From assembly GCA_017648805.1 (NCBI GenBank), contig JAGCIC010000097.1, positions 1 through 7,607 on the forward strand: 7,607 nucleotides of DNA, given 5' to 3'. Both the position numbers and the translations under genes were made by a program. Source of the stretch: Clostridia bacterium (lineage in GTDB: Bacteria > Bacillota_A > Clostridia > Christensenellales > Aristaeellaceae). A model generated the notes under the pieces. The model had not been told where the DNA came from. It worked only from the letters and a program-made list of their open reading frames with translations, and did not search any database. Shown here piece after piece: positions 1 to 6,714 of the stretch; the first letter of the stretch is position 1, and every line of letters starts with the position of its first letter.

Positions 1-1
1 A

Positions 2-1042
2 GACACCGTAGGCGTGCTCACCCAGTATCAGCCCCTGGAGCTCAACAGCTACATCGGTTCCGGCGCCAGCTGGGATCTGGACCTGACCGACGGCGGCGTG
101 TTCGTGCTGCCCCCCTATGTGCAGGGCTCCGAAGGCCGCTGGTATTCCGGCACCGCCGACGCCATCTACCAGAACCTGGCGTTCATAGGCCAGTATTCCC
201 CCCGCTATGTGCTGATACTCAGCGGAGACCACATATACAAGATGGACTACTCCGCCATGCTGGACTACCACATCAAGCAGCAGGCGGACATCACCATCGC
301 CGTGCGCCCCGTGCCCTGGGAGGAAGCGCCCTCCTTCGGCATAATGAACACCAAAGAGGACGGCCGCATATTCGAGTTCGAGGAGAAGCCCAAGCAGCCC
401 AAGAGCAACCTGGCCAGCATGGGCGTGTACATCTTCACCTACTCCCAGCTTAAAAAATACCTGGTGGAGGACCACGCAAATCCCGACAGCCACAACGACT
501 TCGGCAAAAACATAATCCCCACCATGCTCAAAGAGGAAAAGCGGCTCTACGCCTACAGCTTCAACGGCTACTGGAAGGACGTGGGCACCATCCACTCCCT
601 CTGGGAAGCGCACATGGATCTGCTCAAGAATCCCCCCGAGGTGGACCTGAACGACAAGCGCTGGCCCATCTACGCAAAGAGCCCCGTGATGCCGCCCCAC
701 TTCGTGGGCGACAAGGGCAAGGTGGAGAACTCCCTGGTCACCGAGGGCTGCCAGGTCTACGGGCAGGTGTCGGGCAGCGTGCTCTCCAGCGGCGTCATAG
801 TCGAAGAGGGCGCGGTGGTGAAGGATTCCGCCATCATGCCCGACTGCGTGATCAAGTCCGGCGCGGTGGTGGAGAGGTCCATAATCGCCGAGCAGTCCGT
901 GATAGGCGAAAACTGCCGCGTGGGCGAAAGCGAGGGCGACATCGCCCTGATCGGCCACGGCACCAATCTCAAGCCGTTCACCATTGTCAAAGCCGGCCAG
1001 CAGGTCAATGAAGAAACACTTGGCGGAGGGGAAACAGTATGA
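2..1042 (+). CDS. glgC: Glucose-1-phosphate adenylyltransferase, catalytic subunit (5'-truncated by window)
   Basis: This enzyme makes ADP-glucose and pyrophosphate from ATP and glucose-1-phosphate, the committed step of bacterial glycogen synthesis, in the cytoplasm. The reading frame is open from base 2, so the GTG at 14 is an internal Val codon and not the start. About 346 residues are visible; by comparison with Gram-positive GlgC of roughly 380-400 residues, some 55-60 N-terminal residues with the nucleotide-binding GGxGxRL loop lie outside. Visible family motifs are [14 protein letters not shown] at the left edge, [12 protein letters not shown], the catalytic [10 protein letters not shown] (about bases 221-250), the [20 protein letters not shown] sugar-phosphate segment, and GYWKDVGT. 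The last 100 or so residues are hexapeptide-like (VxxGxxV) and form the left-handed beta-helix. Its TGA overlaps the next gene's ATG (ATGA), which implies translational coupling with glgD. Family assignment is secure; I cannot predict its allosteric effectors. Confidence 0.96.
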   Translation, partial: DTVGVLTQYQPLELNSYIGSGASWDLDLTDGGVFVLPPYVQGSEGRWYSGTADAIYQNLAFIGQYSPRYVLILSGDHIYKMDYSAMLDYHIKQQADITIAVRPVPWEEAPSFGIMNTKEDGRIFEFEEKPKQPKSNLASMGVYIFTYSQLKKYLVEDHANPDSHNDFGKNIIPTMLKEEKRLYAYSFNGYWKDVGTIHSLWEAHMDLLKNPPEVDLNDKRWPIYAKSPVMPPHFVGDKGKVENSLVTEGCQVYGQVSGSVLSSGVIVEEGAVVKDSAIMPDCVIKSGAVVERSIIAEQSVIGENCRVGESEGDIALIGHGTNLKPFTIVKAGQQVNEETLGGGETV

Positions 1043-2169
1043 AGGACGTAGTTGGCGTAATCTATACCGCGAAGGACGAATTCTCCCTGCGCGAACTGGC
1101 CTCGAACCGCTCCGTCAGCGCGCTGCCGGTGGCGGGCAGGTACCGCCTGGTGGACTTTATGCTGTCCAACCTGGTCAACTCTTCCGTCCGCAAGGTGGGC
1201 GTGATGATGCAGGGCAATTTCCACTCCCTTATGGACCATCTGGGCCGGGGCAAGGAATGGAACCTGCACACCCGCAACAACGGCCTGTACCTGCTGATCC
1301 CCAACCGCACCGGCGACGAGGGCTATCAGGGCATACTCGACGCGTTCAAGGACAACATGGAGTTCCTGCGCCGTTCCGGCCAGGAATACGTGCTGATCGT
1401 GGGCGGCAGGCTGATCTACAACACCACGTACGACGAGCTCATGGACCTGCACAAGGAGACCGGCGCGGACATCAGCCTGATGTACACCCGCTTCGATCCC
1501 GTGAACTGGGAATACTCCCGCTATTCCGACAGCGTGAGGGCGTTCATAAACGTGGACGAGTCCAAGCGCGTGACCGACATAGAGATCAACCCCAACGTGA
1601 TCACCTGCCCCAACGTGCTGATGGACGTGGTGCTCATTAAGCGCACCCTGCTGATGCACATGGTGGACGTGGCGGCTTCCCACGGCTATCACGACCTGTA
1701 CTCCCACATCATCCGCAACGCGGTCTACGACAAGACGCTCAAGGTGGTGGGCCTGGAATACAAGGGCTACTGCCGCAGGATGGAGACCGTGAACTCCTTC
1801 TACAACCTGAACATGGACCTGCTGGATCCCGATGTGAGGCGCGAACTGTTCGACACCAATCCCGTCTACACCAAGACCCGCAACGACGCCCCCGCCAAGT
1901 ACCTGCCCGGCAGCAAGGTGTCCTCCGCACTGGTGGCGGACGGCTGCGTGATCGAAGGCGAAGTGGAGGGCAGCGTGCTGTTCAGGGGCGTGAGAGTGGC
2001 CAAGAGCGCCCGGATCAAGGGCTGCATCATAATGCAGGACTGCTATATAGGCGAGGACGTGGAGCTTGAGAACGTGATACTGGACAAGGACGTCACCGTG
2101 CTCTCCGGCGCACGCCTGATCGGTTCCCGCCGCTATCCCATCGTGCTGGGCAAAAACGTTACCATCTGA
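1039..2169 (+). CDS. glgD: Glucose-1-phosphate adenylyltransferase, GlgD (regulatory/non-catalytic) subunit
   Basis: GlgD is the second subunit of the Firmicute ADP-glucose pyrophosphorylase; in studied species it forms a heteromer with GlgC and stimulates it. The protein has 376 residues, normal for the family. Residues 26-40 ([15 protein letters not shown]) match the GlgC-like nucleotidyltransferase core, but the N-terminal glycine-rich nucleotide loop is replaced by a [11 protein letters not shown] sequence. The GlgC catalytic SGDHIY becomes GGRLIY, with Arg124 where GlgC has the metal-binding Asp, so it should be weakly active or inactive alone. Residues from about 290 on are hexapeptide repeats forming a beta-helix. 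The start is set by GGAGGGG at 1025-1031, 7 bases before the ATG, inside the end of glgC. The 4-base overlap with glgC fits equimolar production of the two subunits. Confidence 0.95.
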   Translation: MKDVVGVIYTAKDEFSLRELASNRSVSALPVAGRYRLVDFMLSNLVNSSVRKVGVMMQGNFHSLMDHLGRGKEWNLHTRNNGLYLLIPNRTGDEGYQGILDAFKDNMEFLRRSGQEYVLIVGGRLIYNTTYDELMDLHKETGADISLMYTRFDPVNWEYSRYSDSVRAFINVDESKRVTDIEINPNVITCPNVLMDVVLIKRTLLMHMVDVAASHGYHDLYSHIIRNAVYDKTLKVVGLEYKGYCRRMETVNSFYNLNMDLLDPDVRRELFDTNPVYTKTRNDAPAKYLPGSKVSSALVADGCVIEGEVEGSVLFRGVRVAKSARIKGCIIMQDCYIGEDVELENVILDKDVTVLSGARLIGSRRYPIVLGKNVTI

Positions 2170-2171
2170 CA

Positions 2172-2177
2172 AAGGAG
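2172..2177 (+). promoter_or_regulatory. Ribosome binding site of glgA
   Basis: AAGGAG lies 9 bases before the ATG at 2187 and just after the glgD stop codon. It supports this start over internal ATGs and shows that glgA has its own initiation site on the shared message. Confidence 0.8.
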
Positions 2178-2186
2178 AACCTTACC

Positions 2187-3968
2187 ATGAAGATATTATT
2201 CGCTGCCAGCGAATGCGTGCCTTTCATCAAGACCGGCGGCCTGGCCGACGTAGTGGGCGCGCTTTCCAAGGAGATCGCCAAGAAGGGCGCAGACATAAGA
2301 GTCATTCTGCCCCTGTACAAGGGCATGGACGCCTCGTTCAAGGACCAGCTGCGCCACGTGTGCTATTTCTACATAGACCTGGGCTGGCGGCACCAGTACG
2401 TAGGCATCGAGACCCTGGAAAAGGACGGGGTGACCTTCTACTTCATCGACAACCAGCAGTACTTCGGCCGCGACTACATCTACGGCCGGGGCGGCGACGA
2501 GGGCGAAAGGTTCGCCTACTTCGCCAAGGCGGTGCTGGAGACCCTGCCCAAGATCGACTTCATACCCGACGTGCTCTCCTGCCACGACTGGCAGACGGGC
2601 ATGATCCCGGTGCTGCTCAGGGCGCAGTACAGGCAGCTGCCCCTGTACTCCGGCATCAAGACCACCTTCACCATCCACAACCTGCAGTTCCAGGGGCTGT
2701 ATCCCATTTCCGCCACGGAAGAGCTGCTGTGCCTGGGCGACTGGGCGTATTCCAGCGACAACCTGGAGTTCTACGGCCAGTGCTCCTTCATAAAGGGCGG
2801 CCTGGTGTTCGCGGACAGGATCACCACCGTGTCCCCCACCTACGCCCAGGAGATCCTGTCTCCCTACTACGGCGAGAGGATGGACGGGCTGCTCAGGTCC
2901 CGCCAGAGCGTGTTAAGCGGCATACTGAACGGCATCGATACCGTGGAGTACGACCCCGCCCGGGATCCCTTCATAGAGAAGACCTACACCCCCGACACCT
3001 TCGAGGACAAGCTGCCCAACAAACTGGCGCTGCAGAAGGAACTGGGGCTCAAGCAGGACGAGAACGCGCCCCTGATCGCCATGGTCACCCGCCTGTCCGC
3101 CCAGAAGGGGCTGGACCTGGTGGAGCGGGTGCTGGACGGCATAATGAACACCGGCGCCCAGATGGTGGTGCTGGGCATGGGCGAAAGCAAGTACATGGAC
3201 CTGTTCGGCTGGGCCAGCTGGAAGTATTCCGGGCGCCTGGCTGCCTCCTTCCAGATGAACCACGCCCTGGCCCACAAGATCTACGCCGGCGCGGACCTGT
3301 TCCTGATGCCCAGCATGTTCGAGCCCTGCGGCCTGAGCCAGATGATCGCCCTGAGGTACGGCACGCTGCCCATCGCCCGCGAGACCGGCGGCCTGAGGGA
3401 CACGGTGCTCAGCTACAACGAGTACACCGGCGACGGCAACGGCTTCACCTTCTTCAACTACAACGCCCATGACATGCTGCACGTGATCGAGCGCGCCACG
3501 GGCATCTACTACAACAACCGCAAGCAGTTCGACTTCCTGGCCCGCCGCGCCATGTGGGGCGAATACGGCTGGGACAAGAGCGCGGACAAGTATCTTGAGC
3601 TGTTCGGCGACCTGTGCGGCGTCTCCCAGGCGCAGCCCATAGAGGAAGCGCCCGCGCCCAAGCCCAAAAAGTCCAGGGCAAAGAAGGCCGCTCCCGCCGA
3701 AGCCGAGGCCAAGCCCGAAAAAGAGCCTGCCGCCAAGAAGGAAGCCAAGCCCGCAAAGCCCCGGGCAAAGAAGGCCGCTCCCGCCGAAGCCGAGCCCGAA
3801 CCCGAAGCCAGGCCCGAGCCCGCTCCCAAGAAGGAAGCCAAGCCCGGGAAGCCCAAAGCCGTGAAGCTCGAGGCCAAGGAAGAAACCAACGAAGCGCCCG
3901 AAGAGACCGCAAAGAAAGCGCCCAAAAAGCGCGCGTCCGGGAAAAAGGCGCCCGAGACCAAGGCGTAG
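2187..3968 (+). CDS. glgA: Glycogen synthase (ADP-glucose, GT5) with a long Lys/Ala/Pro/Glu C-terminal tail
   Basis: GlgA transfers glucose from ADP-glucose to the non-reducing end of alpha-1,4-glucan, using the product of the two genes upstream. The N-terminal starch-synthase domain opens with KILFAASECVPFIKTGGLADVVG, where Lys15 of KTGGL is the ADP-glucose-binding lysine; HDWQTG (133-138) and TIHNLQFQGLYP (162-173) follow. The C-terminal GT-B lobe shows NGID (248-251), TRLSAQKGLD (301-310) and FEPCGL (378-383, with the catalytic Glu), then YGTLP and TGGLRDTV. The enzyme proper ends near residue 480, the usual full length of GlgA. Residues 481-593 are extra: low-complexity, with no aromatic, Cys, His or Met residues, rich in KK/AKP/EAE runs, and including an internal duplication. 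The tail is probably disordered and is continuous in frame with no stop or frameshift. Enzyme identity is secure; the tail's role is unknown. Confidence 0.96.
   Translation: MKILFAASECVPFIKTGGLADVVGALSKEIAKKGADIRVILPLYKGMDASFKDQLRHVCYFYIDLGWRHQYVGIETLEKDGVTFYFIDNQQYFGRDYIYGRGGDEGERFAYFAKAVLETLPKIDFIPDVLSCHDWQTGMIPVLLRAQYRQLPLYSGIKTTFTIHNLQFQGLYPISATEELLCLGDWAYSSDNLEFYGQCSFIKGGLVFADRITTVSPTYAQEILSPYYGERMDGLLRSRQSVLSGILNGIDTVEYDPARDPFIEKTYTPDTFEDKLPNKLALQKELGLKQDENAPLIAMVTRLSAQKGLDLVERVLDGIMNTGAQMVVLGMGESKYMDLFGWASWKYSGRLAASFQMNHALAHKIYAGADLFLMPSMFEPCGLSQMIALRYGTLPIARETGGLRDTVLSYNEYTGDGNGFTFFNYNAHDMLHVIERATGIYYNNRKQFDFLARRAMWGEYGWDKSADKYLELFGDLCGVSQAQPIEEAPAPKPKKSRAKKAAPAEAEAKPEKEPAAKKEAKPAKPRAKKAAPAEAEPEPEARPEPAPKKEAKPGKPKAVKLEAKEETNEAPEETAKKAPKKRASGKKAPETKA
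3676..3846 (+). repeat. In-frame tandem duplication within the glgA tail
   Basis: A 32-base block at 3676-3707 is repeated exactly at 3763-3794, 87 bases (29 codons) later, and encodes RAKKAAPAEAE-type sequence. A second exact block of 21 bases at 3733-3753 recurs at 3826-3846, encoding KKEAKP. The two blocks lie in the same order in both copies but are 6 bases further apart in the second. The unit is therefore a tandem duplication of about 29 codons with a two-codon length difference, in frame throughout. The near-perfect DNA identity suggests recent slippage or unequal recombination. Confidence 0.85.
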
Positions 3969-3980
3969 ACCCTGCATAAA

Positions 3981-4002
3981 GACCCACCCTTCGGGGTGGG
4001 TC
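3981..4002 (+). terminator. Strong UUCG-capped hairpin after glgA (no U tract on + strand)
   Basis: A perfect 9-bp GC-rich stem (GACCCACCC with GGGTGGGTC) closed by a TTCG tetraloop begins 12 bases after the glgA stop. The downstream bases are GCAGCAAATC, so a canonical U tract is missing in the sense direction. It could act as a leaky terminator, a 3'-end stabiliser or a processing site separating the glg message from the next gene. On the opposite strand it is followed by TTTATG, also a poor U tract. The hairpin is certain by inspection; its function is inferred. Confidence 0.6.
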
Positions 4003-4029
4003 GCAGCAAATCATCATATATCCGACAAT

Positions 4030-4034
4030 GGAGG
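4030..4034 (+). promoter_or_regulatory. Ribosome binding site of the TIM-barrel gene
   Basis: GGAGG lies 7 bases before the ATG at 4042 and fixes the start. I see no convincing -35/-10 pair in the 73 bases after glgA, so this gene may be read through from the glg operon. Confidence 0.75.
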
Positions 4035-4041
4035 CAACCTA

Positions 4042-4857
4042 ATGAAGATCGGCTATCAGATTTATTCCGCCCGCGACGACGCGGAAAAGGATCTTTTGGG
4101 CACCCTTAAGCAGCTGAAGGCCATGGGCTACGAGGCCGTGGAGCTGGCGGGCCTGTACGGCAAGACCCCTCAGGAATACAAAGCGTGCCTTGACGAGGCG
4201 GGCATCCCCGCCATATCCGCCCATGTGCCCCTGGCGGAGATAGAAAAGGATATGTTCAAGGTGATCTCCGACTATAAACTGCTGGGCTGCGAGTACATCG
4301 CCGTGCCCTACACGGACAGCGAGAGCCGCCCTGGCGGAGCAAAGTTCGCCCGCACGCTGGCCGCCATGCGCAAGTTCGGCGAGCTGTGCGAAAAGGCCGG
4401 CATCACCCTTCTGTACCACAACCACGACTTCGAGTTCACCGCCGTCTCCGGCGAGTACGGGCTGGACTTCATATACGACGCCATCGACGAAAAGTACCTT
4501 AAGACCGAAGTGGACACCTGCTGGGCCAAGTACGCCGGCGCCGACCCCGCCGCTTACGTGCTCAAGTACGCGGGCCGCGCCCCCATCGTGCACCTTAAGG
4601 ACTACGTGGGCAAGAAGACCGAGGGCAAGAATCCCTACGCCCTGATCGGCATGGCGGACGACAGCGCCAAGGAGGGCGAGATCGAGTTCGAGTTCCGCCC
4701 CGTGGGCTACGGCTGCCAGGACTTCCCCGCCATCTGCGCCGCCGCGAAGCAGGCGGGCGCGGGCTGGGTCGTCGTTGAACAGGACGACAGCAGGGGCCGC
4801 ACGCCCCTTGAGGCCGCCCGCATGTCCATAGACTACTTAAAGACGCTGGACATCTGA
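4042..4857 (+). CDS. Sugar phosphate isomerase/epimerase family TIM-barrel protein (AP endonuclease 2 / xylose isomerase-like)
   Basis: The 271-residue protein starts directly at the first beta strand of the barrel (MKIGYQIYSAR) and has no signal peptide, so it is cytosolic. Features of the xylose isomerase-like superfamily (IolE-type isomerases and epimerases) are the helix-strand GYEAVEL, SAHVPL (His61), the YHNHDFEF strand (125-132), EVDTCW (156-161, Asp158), VHLKD (His184) and VVEQDD (Glu246). These acidic and His residues at barrel-strand ends are the expected divalent-metal ligands. Length and motif order are normal and complete. The substrate cannot be read from sequence: members act on inositol derivatives, keto-sugars and hydroxypyruvate, among others. 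It follows the glycogen genes after 73 bases and ends at a strong terminator, but no direct role in glycogen synthesis is known for the family. Family call strong, reaction unknown. Confidence 0.88.
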   Translation: MKIGYQIYSARDDAEKDLLGTLKQLKAMGYEAVELAGLYGKTPQEYKACLDEAGIPAISAHVPLAEIEKDMFKVISDYKLLGCEYIAVPYTDSESRPGGAKFARTLAAMRKFGELCEKAGITLLYHNHDFEFTAVSGEYGLDFIYDAIDEKYLKTEVDTCWAKYAGADPAAYVLKYAGRAPIVHLKDYVGKKTEGKNPYALIGMADDSAKEGEIEFEFRPVGYGCQDFPAICAAAKQAGAGWVVVEQDDSRGRTPLEAARMSIDYLKTLDI

Positions 4858-4874
4858 CAAAGCGCATAATAAAC

Positions 4875-4909
4875 GGACGCCCTTCCGTGCGGAGGGCGTC
4901 CCTTTTTTT
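4875..4909 (+). terminator. Intrinsic (Rho-independent) terminator
   Basis: Bases 4875-4885 (GGACGCCCTTC) pair with 4891-4901 (GGAGGGCGTCC), with one G-T pair and a 5-base loop, and seven T's follow at 4903-4909. It lies 17 bases after the TIM-barrel stop and ends the rightward transcription unit. The convergent minus-strand gene stops at 4919, ten bases beyond. On that strand the stem is followed by GTTTATTATG, so it may also work weakly in the other direction. Confidence 0.93.
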
Positions 4910-4918
4910 GTCCGCTGC

Positions 4919-6448
4919 CTACATTTGCAGTTCGTATGCCCCGCCCTCGAACACGACGGGCGCGCCGTTCTCATCCGTATAAAAGGATACCTGCTCGGTG
5001 CCGGTCAGTGTGAAGCCCAGCCTGCCCAGCAGCCTTACGGAGGGCGCGTTGTTCAGCGCGGTGCCCGCCGTGATCAGCTTCGTCCCTTTTGTCTTCATAA
5101 GGTCTGTCAGCGCCGAAAGGCTCTCGTACGCGTAGCCGCGCCCGTGGAAATCGGAGCGGAAGCAGTAACCGAGCTCGTAGCCCGCTTCCCTTCGGTTGAG
5201 CGCCGCGTAGCCGATCACCGTCTCTCCCAGGCATACCGCGAAAAACATGTGCTCGTCGCCGGATGCGAAGGACGCCCATTTGGCTATCCGCTTCCGCACG
5301 GCTTCGTCCGACAGGTCGTTGGGCTTGTCGTACCTGGCGTACTCTCCTTTCGCCGCGTCCGCCCAGACCGCCTGAATGCCCTTCCAGTCTTCGGCGCGCA
5401 CCCGCCGCAAAGTGAGCCTCTTGGTCCTTATCGCCTGCGTTTCCCCGTCAGCTCCGGTCTCTTCAGGCCGAAAACAGTGAAGTTCCAGCGCGTTCACATA
5501 GCTGAAATCCTCCGTCTGTTCCGAAAACACGTATATCCTGTCCCCGCTTACGGCAATGTCCGCATACCCCGCGCCTCCGGGCAGGCAAAAAACGGTCTGC
5601 CACGTTTTGCCGTCCTCCGAAGATGAGACGCTTAAGTTCCGCCGTTTCTGCCCGTCAAGGCAGCTGACCAGATACGCCCTTTTGCCGTCCCCGCACAGGG
5701 ACGCGAAACACACCGGGTCGGGCAGAGTTGAGAAGCGCGCCTCATTAAGCGTTTTCCCTCCGTCGCCGCTTTTCGCGAACAGGCGAAGGCGCTCCGGATC
5801 TTCCTGCCGGATCGTGAACAGTATCTCCCCGTTCACCTCGCACGACGCGGTCTCGGACGGGTTTTTCGCGCCGCCGAACATAAAGCCCCGCTTCCAGGTG
5901 TGCCCGCCGTCGTCAGAACAGATACAGCCGCACACGCTGGGACGGTGCTGTCGGAGGTTCCGGCCGTATATCTCACCGTTCGCCATCCACACGGGGCAGA
6001 CGATCCGCCCGCCTGCGGTCACGAGCGCGTGGCCGGGGCCCAACGCGCACACGTTCCACACGAAGGGAAACTCCCTCAAAACCGATGTTATTTCCCTTTC
6101 TTCCCCGAAACTCGCGCCAAAGTCGTCCGAGACTCGGACAAACGCCTGCTCGTACTCCCGGCAGTACATGAGCAGCGCCCGGCCGCCGTCAAGCGCGCAC
6201 AGCACCGGGTTGTTGAGCGTTCCGCCTCCCGACGGCAGTATCACGCGGGAAAGCTCTTCCCCGTCCGCGGTCAGCCTTAGGACTATTATGTCTATGTCGC
6301 CCCAGTCGGAGCAGCGGTCGCTCCTGGCTTCCAGACAGCACAAAAGCGTGCCGTCCGTCTGGGCGACAAGCCCCGGTATGCGGTAAGACTCCCGGCCCTC
6401 TCCCGCCGTGAACAGGCGACGCGTGAATATTTCTGTCAATGCATGCAT
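4919..6448 (-). CDS. Sialidase (BNR/Asp-box) domain fused to a GNAT acetyltransferase domain
   Basis: The 509-residue protein has two domains in one uninterrupted frame. Residues 1 to about 325 are a sialidase-like six-bladed propeller. RIPG (23-26) gives the first triad Arg; RCSDWGDIDI (45-54) holds the likely acid/base Asp48; Glu199 and Glu204 precede Arg214 (second triad Arg); RRNLS (269-273) gives the third; and GYADI holds the likely nucleophile Tyr295. Asp-box-like motifs lie at 107-114, 178-185 (SDDGGHTW), 227-234 and 276-283 (SSEDGKTW). After a short linker, residues 341-509 are a RimJ-like GNAT domain: TKRLTLRRV, ELGYCFRSDFHGRGYAYESL (acetyl-CoA loop) and the NN..S..LLGRLGF end motif. 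The frame stays open upstream to 6616, but the ATG at 6448 has AGGAG 6 bases before it, and the longer form would start upstream of the likely promoter. There is no signal peptide, so the protein should be cytosolic. The biological substrate is not deducible. Confidence 0.88.
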   Translation of the reverse strand: MHALTEIFTRRLFTAGEGRESYRIPGLVAQTDGTLLCCLEARSDRCSDWGDIDIIVLRLTADGEELSRVILPSGGGTLNNPVLCALDGGRALLMYCREYEQAFVRVSDDFGASFGEEREITSVLREFPFVWNVCALGPGHALVTAGGRIVCPVWMANGEIYGRNLRQHRPSVCGCICSDDGGHTWKRGFMFGGAKNPSETASCEVNGEILFTIRQEDPERLRLFAKSGDGGKTLNEARFSTLPDPVCFASLCGDGKRAYLVSCLDGQKRRNLSVSSSEDGKTWQTVFCLPGGAGYADIAVSGDRIYVFSEQTEDFSYVNALELHCFRPEETGADGETQAIRTKRLTLRRVRAEDWKGIQAVWADAAKGEYARYDKPNDLSDEAVRKRIAKWASFASGDEHMFFAVCLGETVIGYAALNRREAGYELGYCFRSDFHGRGYAYESLSALTDLMKTKGTKLITAGTALNNAPSVRLLGRLGFTLTGTEQVSFYTDENGAPVVFEGGAYELQM

Positions 6449-6454
6449 GATTCG

Positions 6455-6459
6455 CTCCT
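6455..6459 (-). promoter_or_regulatory. Ribosome binding site deciding the start of the sialidase-GNAT gene
   Basis: On the minus strand AGGAG lies 6 bases before the ATG at 6448-6446. The frame remains open for 56 more codons upstream, but that stretch is rich in Cys and Arg, lacks sialidase features and crosses the intergenic promoters, so this site marks the probable true start. Confidence 0.82.
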
Positions 6460-6523
6460 GCTCCGTATCGCCGCAAGACTTTCGGCATTCAGCCGCGGGC
6501 TCACGATTTAACAAAATCTCCCT

Positions 6524-6552
6524 TTGACAAACCTCAGTCCCTATTATACAAT
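6524..6552 (+). promoter_or_regulatory. Sigma-A-type promoter for the permease gene
   Basis: TTGACA at 6524-6529 is a perfect -35 hexamer. TACAAT at 6547-6552 is a -10 with one mismatch, after an optimal 17-base spacer. Transcription should start near 6559-6560, giving a leader of about 160 nt before the permease ATG. Confidence 0.82.
6543..6548 (-). promoter_or_regulatory. Possible -10 element for the sialidase-GNAT gene, overlapping the permease promoter
   Basis: Reading leftward, the minus strand shows a perfect TATAAT here. The matching -35 region 17 bases upstream (TTCCGT) is poor, so this is a weak or activator-dependent promoter at best. It would start transcription near 6536 and give a leader of about 88 nt before the ATG at 6448. 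Its -10 shares bases with the -10 of the rightward promoter. Confidence 0.45.
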
Positions 6553-6576
6553 ATCCCAAGTGAAAACGGAAGCAAT

Positions 6577-6637
6577 CTTTAATCCAATACGAGATATTGG
6601 CAAGAGCGCAGTCCACACACGGTCAATGCGATTACAG
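6577..6637 (+). ncRNA. Candidate structured leader domain (possible three-way junction) of the permease mRNA
   Basis: Three helices can be drawn. P1 joins 6577-6583 to 6631-6637 (six pairs around one U-C mismatch). P2 is CCAATA (6584-6589) with TATTGG (6595-6600), loop CGAGA. P3 is CGCA (6607-6610) with TGCG (6627-6630), topped by CC/GG pairs (6613-6614 with 6621-6622), a six-base loop ACACAC and an AA bulge on the 3' side. P2 abuts P1, and CAAGAG forms the junction. The domain ends exactly where the terminator begins. P3 resembles a PyrR binding loop (AGUCC..GG) but lacks its conserved GNGA loop. P1 is short, so this fold is a proposal. Confidence 0.5.
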
Positions 6638-6645
6638 CCTTGCCA
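6598..6645 (+). promoter_or_regulatory. Candidate antiterminator pairing in the permease leader
   Basis: TGGCAAG at 6598-6604 duplicates the 3' strand of the terminator stem and can pair over 7 bp with CTTGCCA at 6639-6645, the terminator's 5' strand. Forming this helix would break both hairpin P2 (which uses 6598-6600) and the terminator. This is the expected logic of an attenuation switch: upstream hairpin formed, terminator on; antiterminator formed, read-through. Confidence 0.6.
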
Positions 6646-6682
6646 TGCTCAGATCAGGATCGGAGCTCTGGCAAGGTTTTTT
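6638..6682 (+). terminator. Leader terminator (attenuator) upstream of the permease
   Basis: CCTTGCCA (6638-6645) pairs perfectly with TGGCAAGG (6669-6676), and an inner GCTC/GAGC helix (6647-6650 with 6663-6666) extends the stem across a small internal loop. Six T's follow at 6677-6682. It lies between the promoter and the permease ATG, 39 bases before the latter, so it must be conditional if the gene is to be expressed from this promoter. Confidence 0.88.
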
Positions 6683-6708
6683 GATTGCCCGCTCTCACAA
6701 TCTAACTG

Positions 6709-6714
6709 AAGGAG
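6709..6714 (+). promoter_or_regulatory. Ribosome binding site of the permease gene
   Basis: AAGGAG lies 7 bases before the ATG at 6722 and fixes the start. It is outside the terminator stem, so control here looks transcriptional and not by hiding the ribosome site. Confidence 0.85.

Noticed and set aside
757..2172. Long open frame on the minus strand (471 codons) opposite glgC/glgD
   Set aside because: It lies entirely antisense to well-supported genes, is rich in His/Val/Gly/Ala as expected from reversed GC-biased codons, and shows no recognisable domain.
2913..3977. Minus-strand frame with Gly/Leu/Phe-rich repeats opposite glgA
   Set aside because: The repeats are the mirror of the Lys/Ala/Pro tail codons of glgA, and no protein family is recognisable.
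5556..6386. Plus-strand frames opposite the sialidase-GNAT gene
   Set aside because: They have Pro/Ser/Arg-rich compositions without domains; the minus-strand frame carries all the conserved motifs.
4919..6616. Longer 565-residue start for the sialidase-GNAT protein
   Set aside because: The extra 56 residues have no family similarity I can see, would require a transcript starting upstream of the likely promoter, and a strong AGGAG sits at the shorter start.
6580..6634. Purine riboswitch suggested by TAATC near P1 and GATTA at the 3' side
   Set aside because: Those bases match, but the UUUCUACC joining segment and the conserved L2/L3 kissing-loop sequences are absent.
6572..6688. Six-base complementarity GCAATC (6572-6577) with GATTGC (6683-6688) enclosing the leader structures
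   Set aside because: It is only 6 bp over more than 100 nt and lies beyond the terminator T tract, so chance is the simplest explanation.
6524..6709. 61-codon frame in the permease leader as a possible leader peptide
   Set aside because: It would begin with TTG inside the -35 box, upstream of the transcription start, and has no ribosome site.
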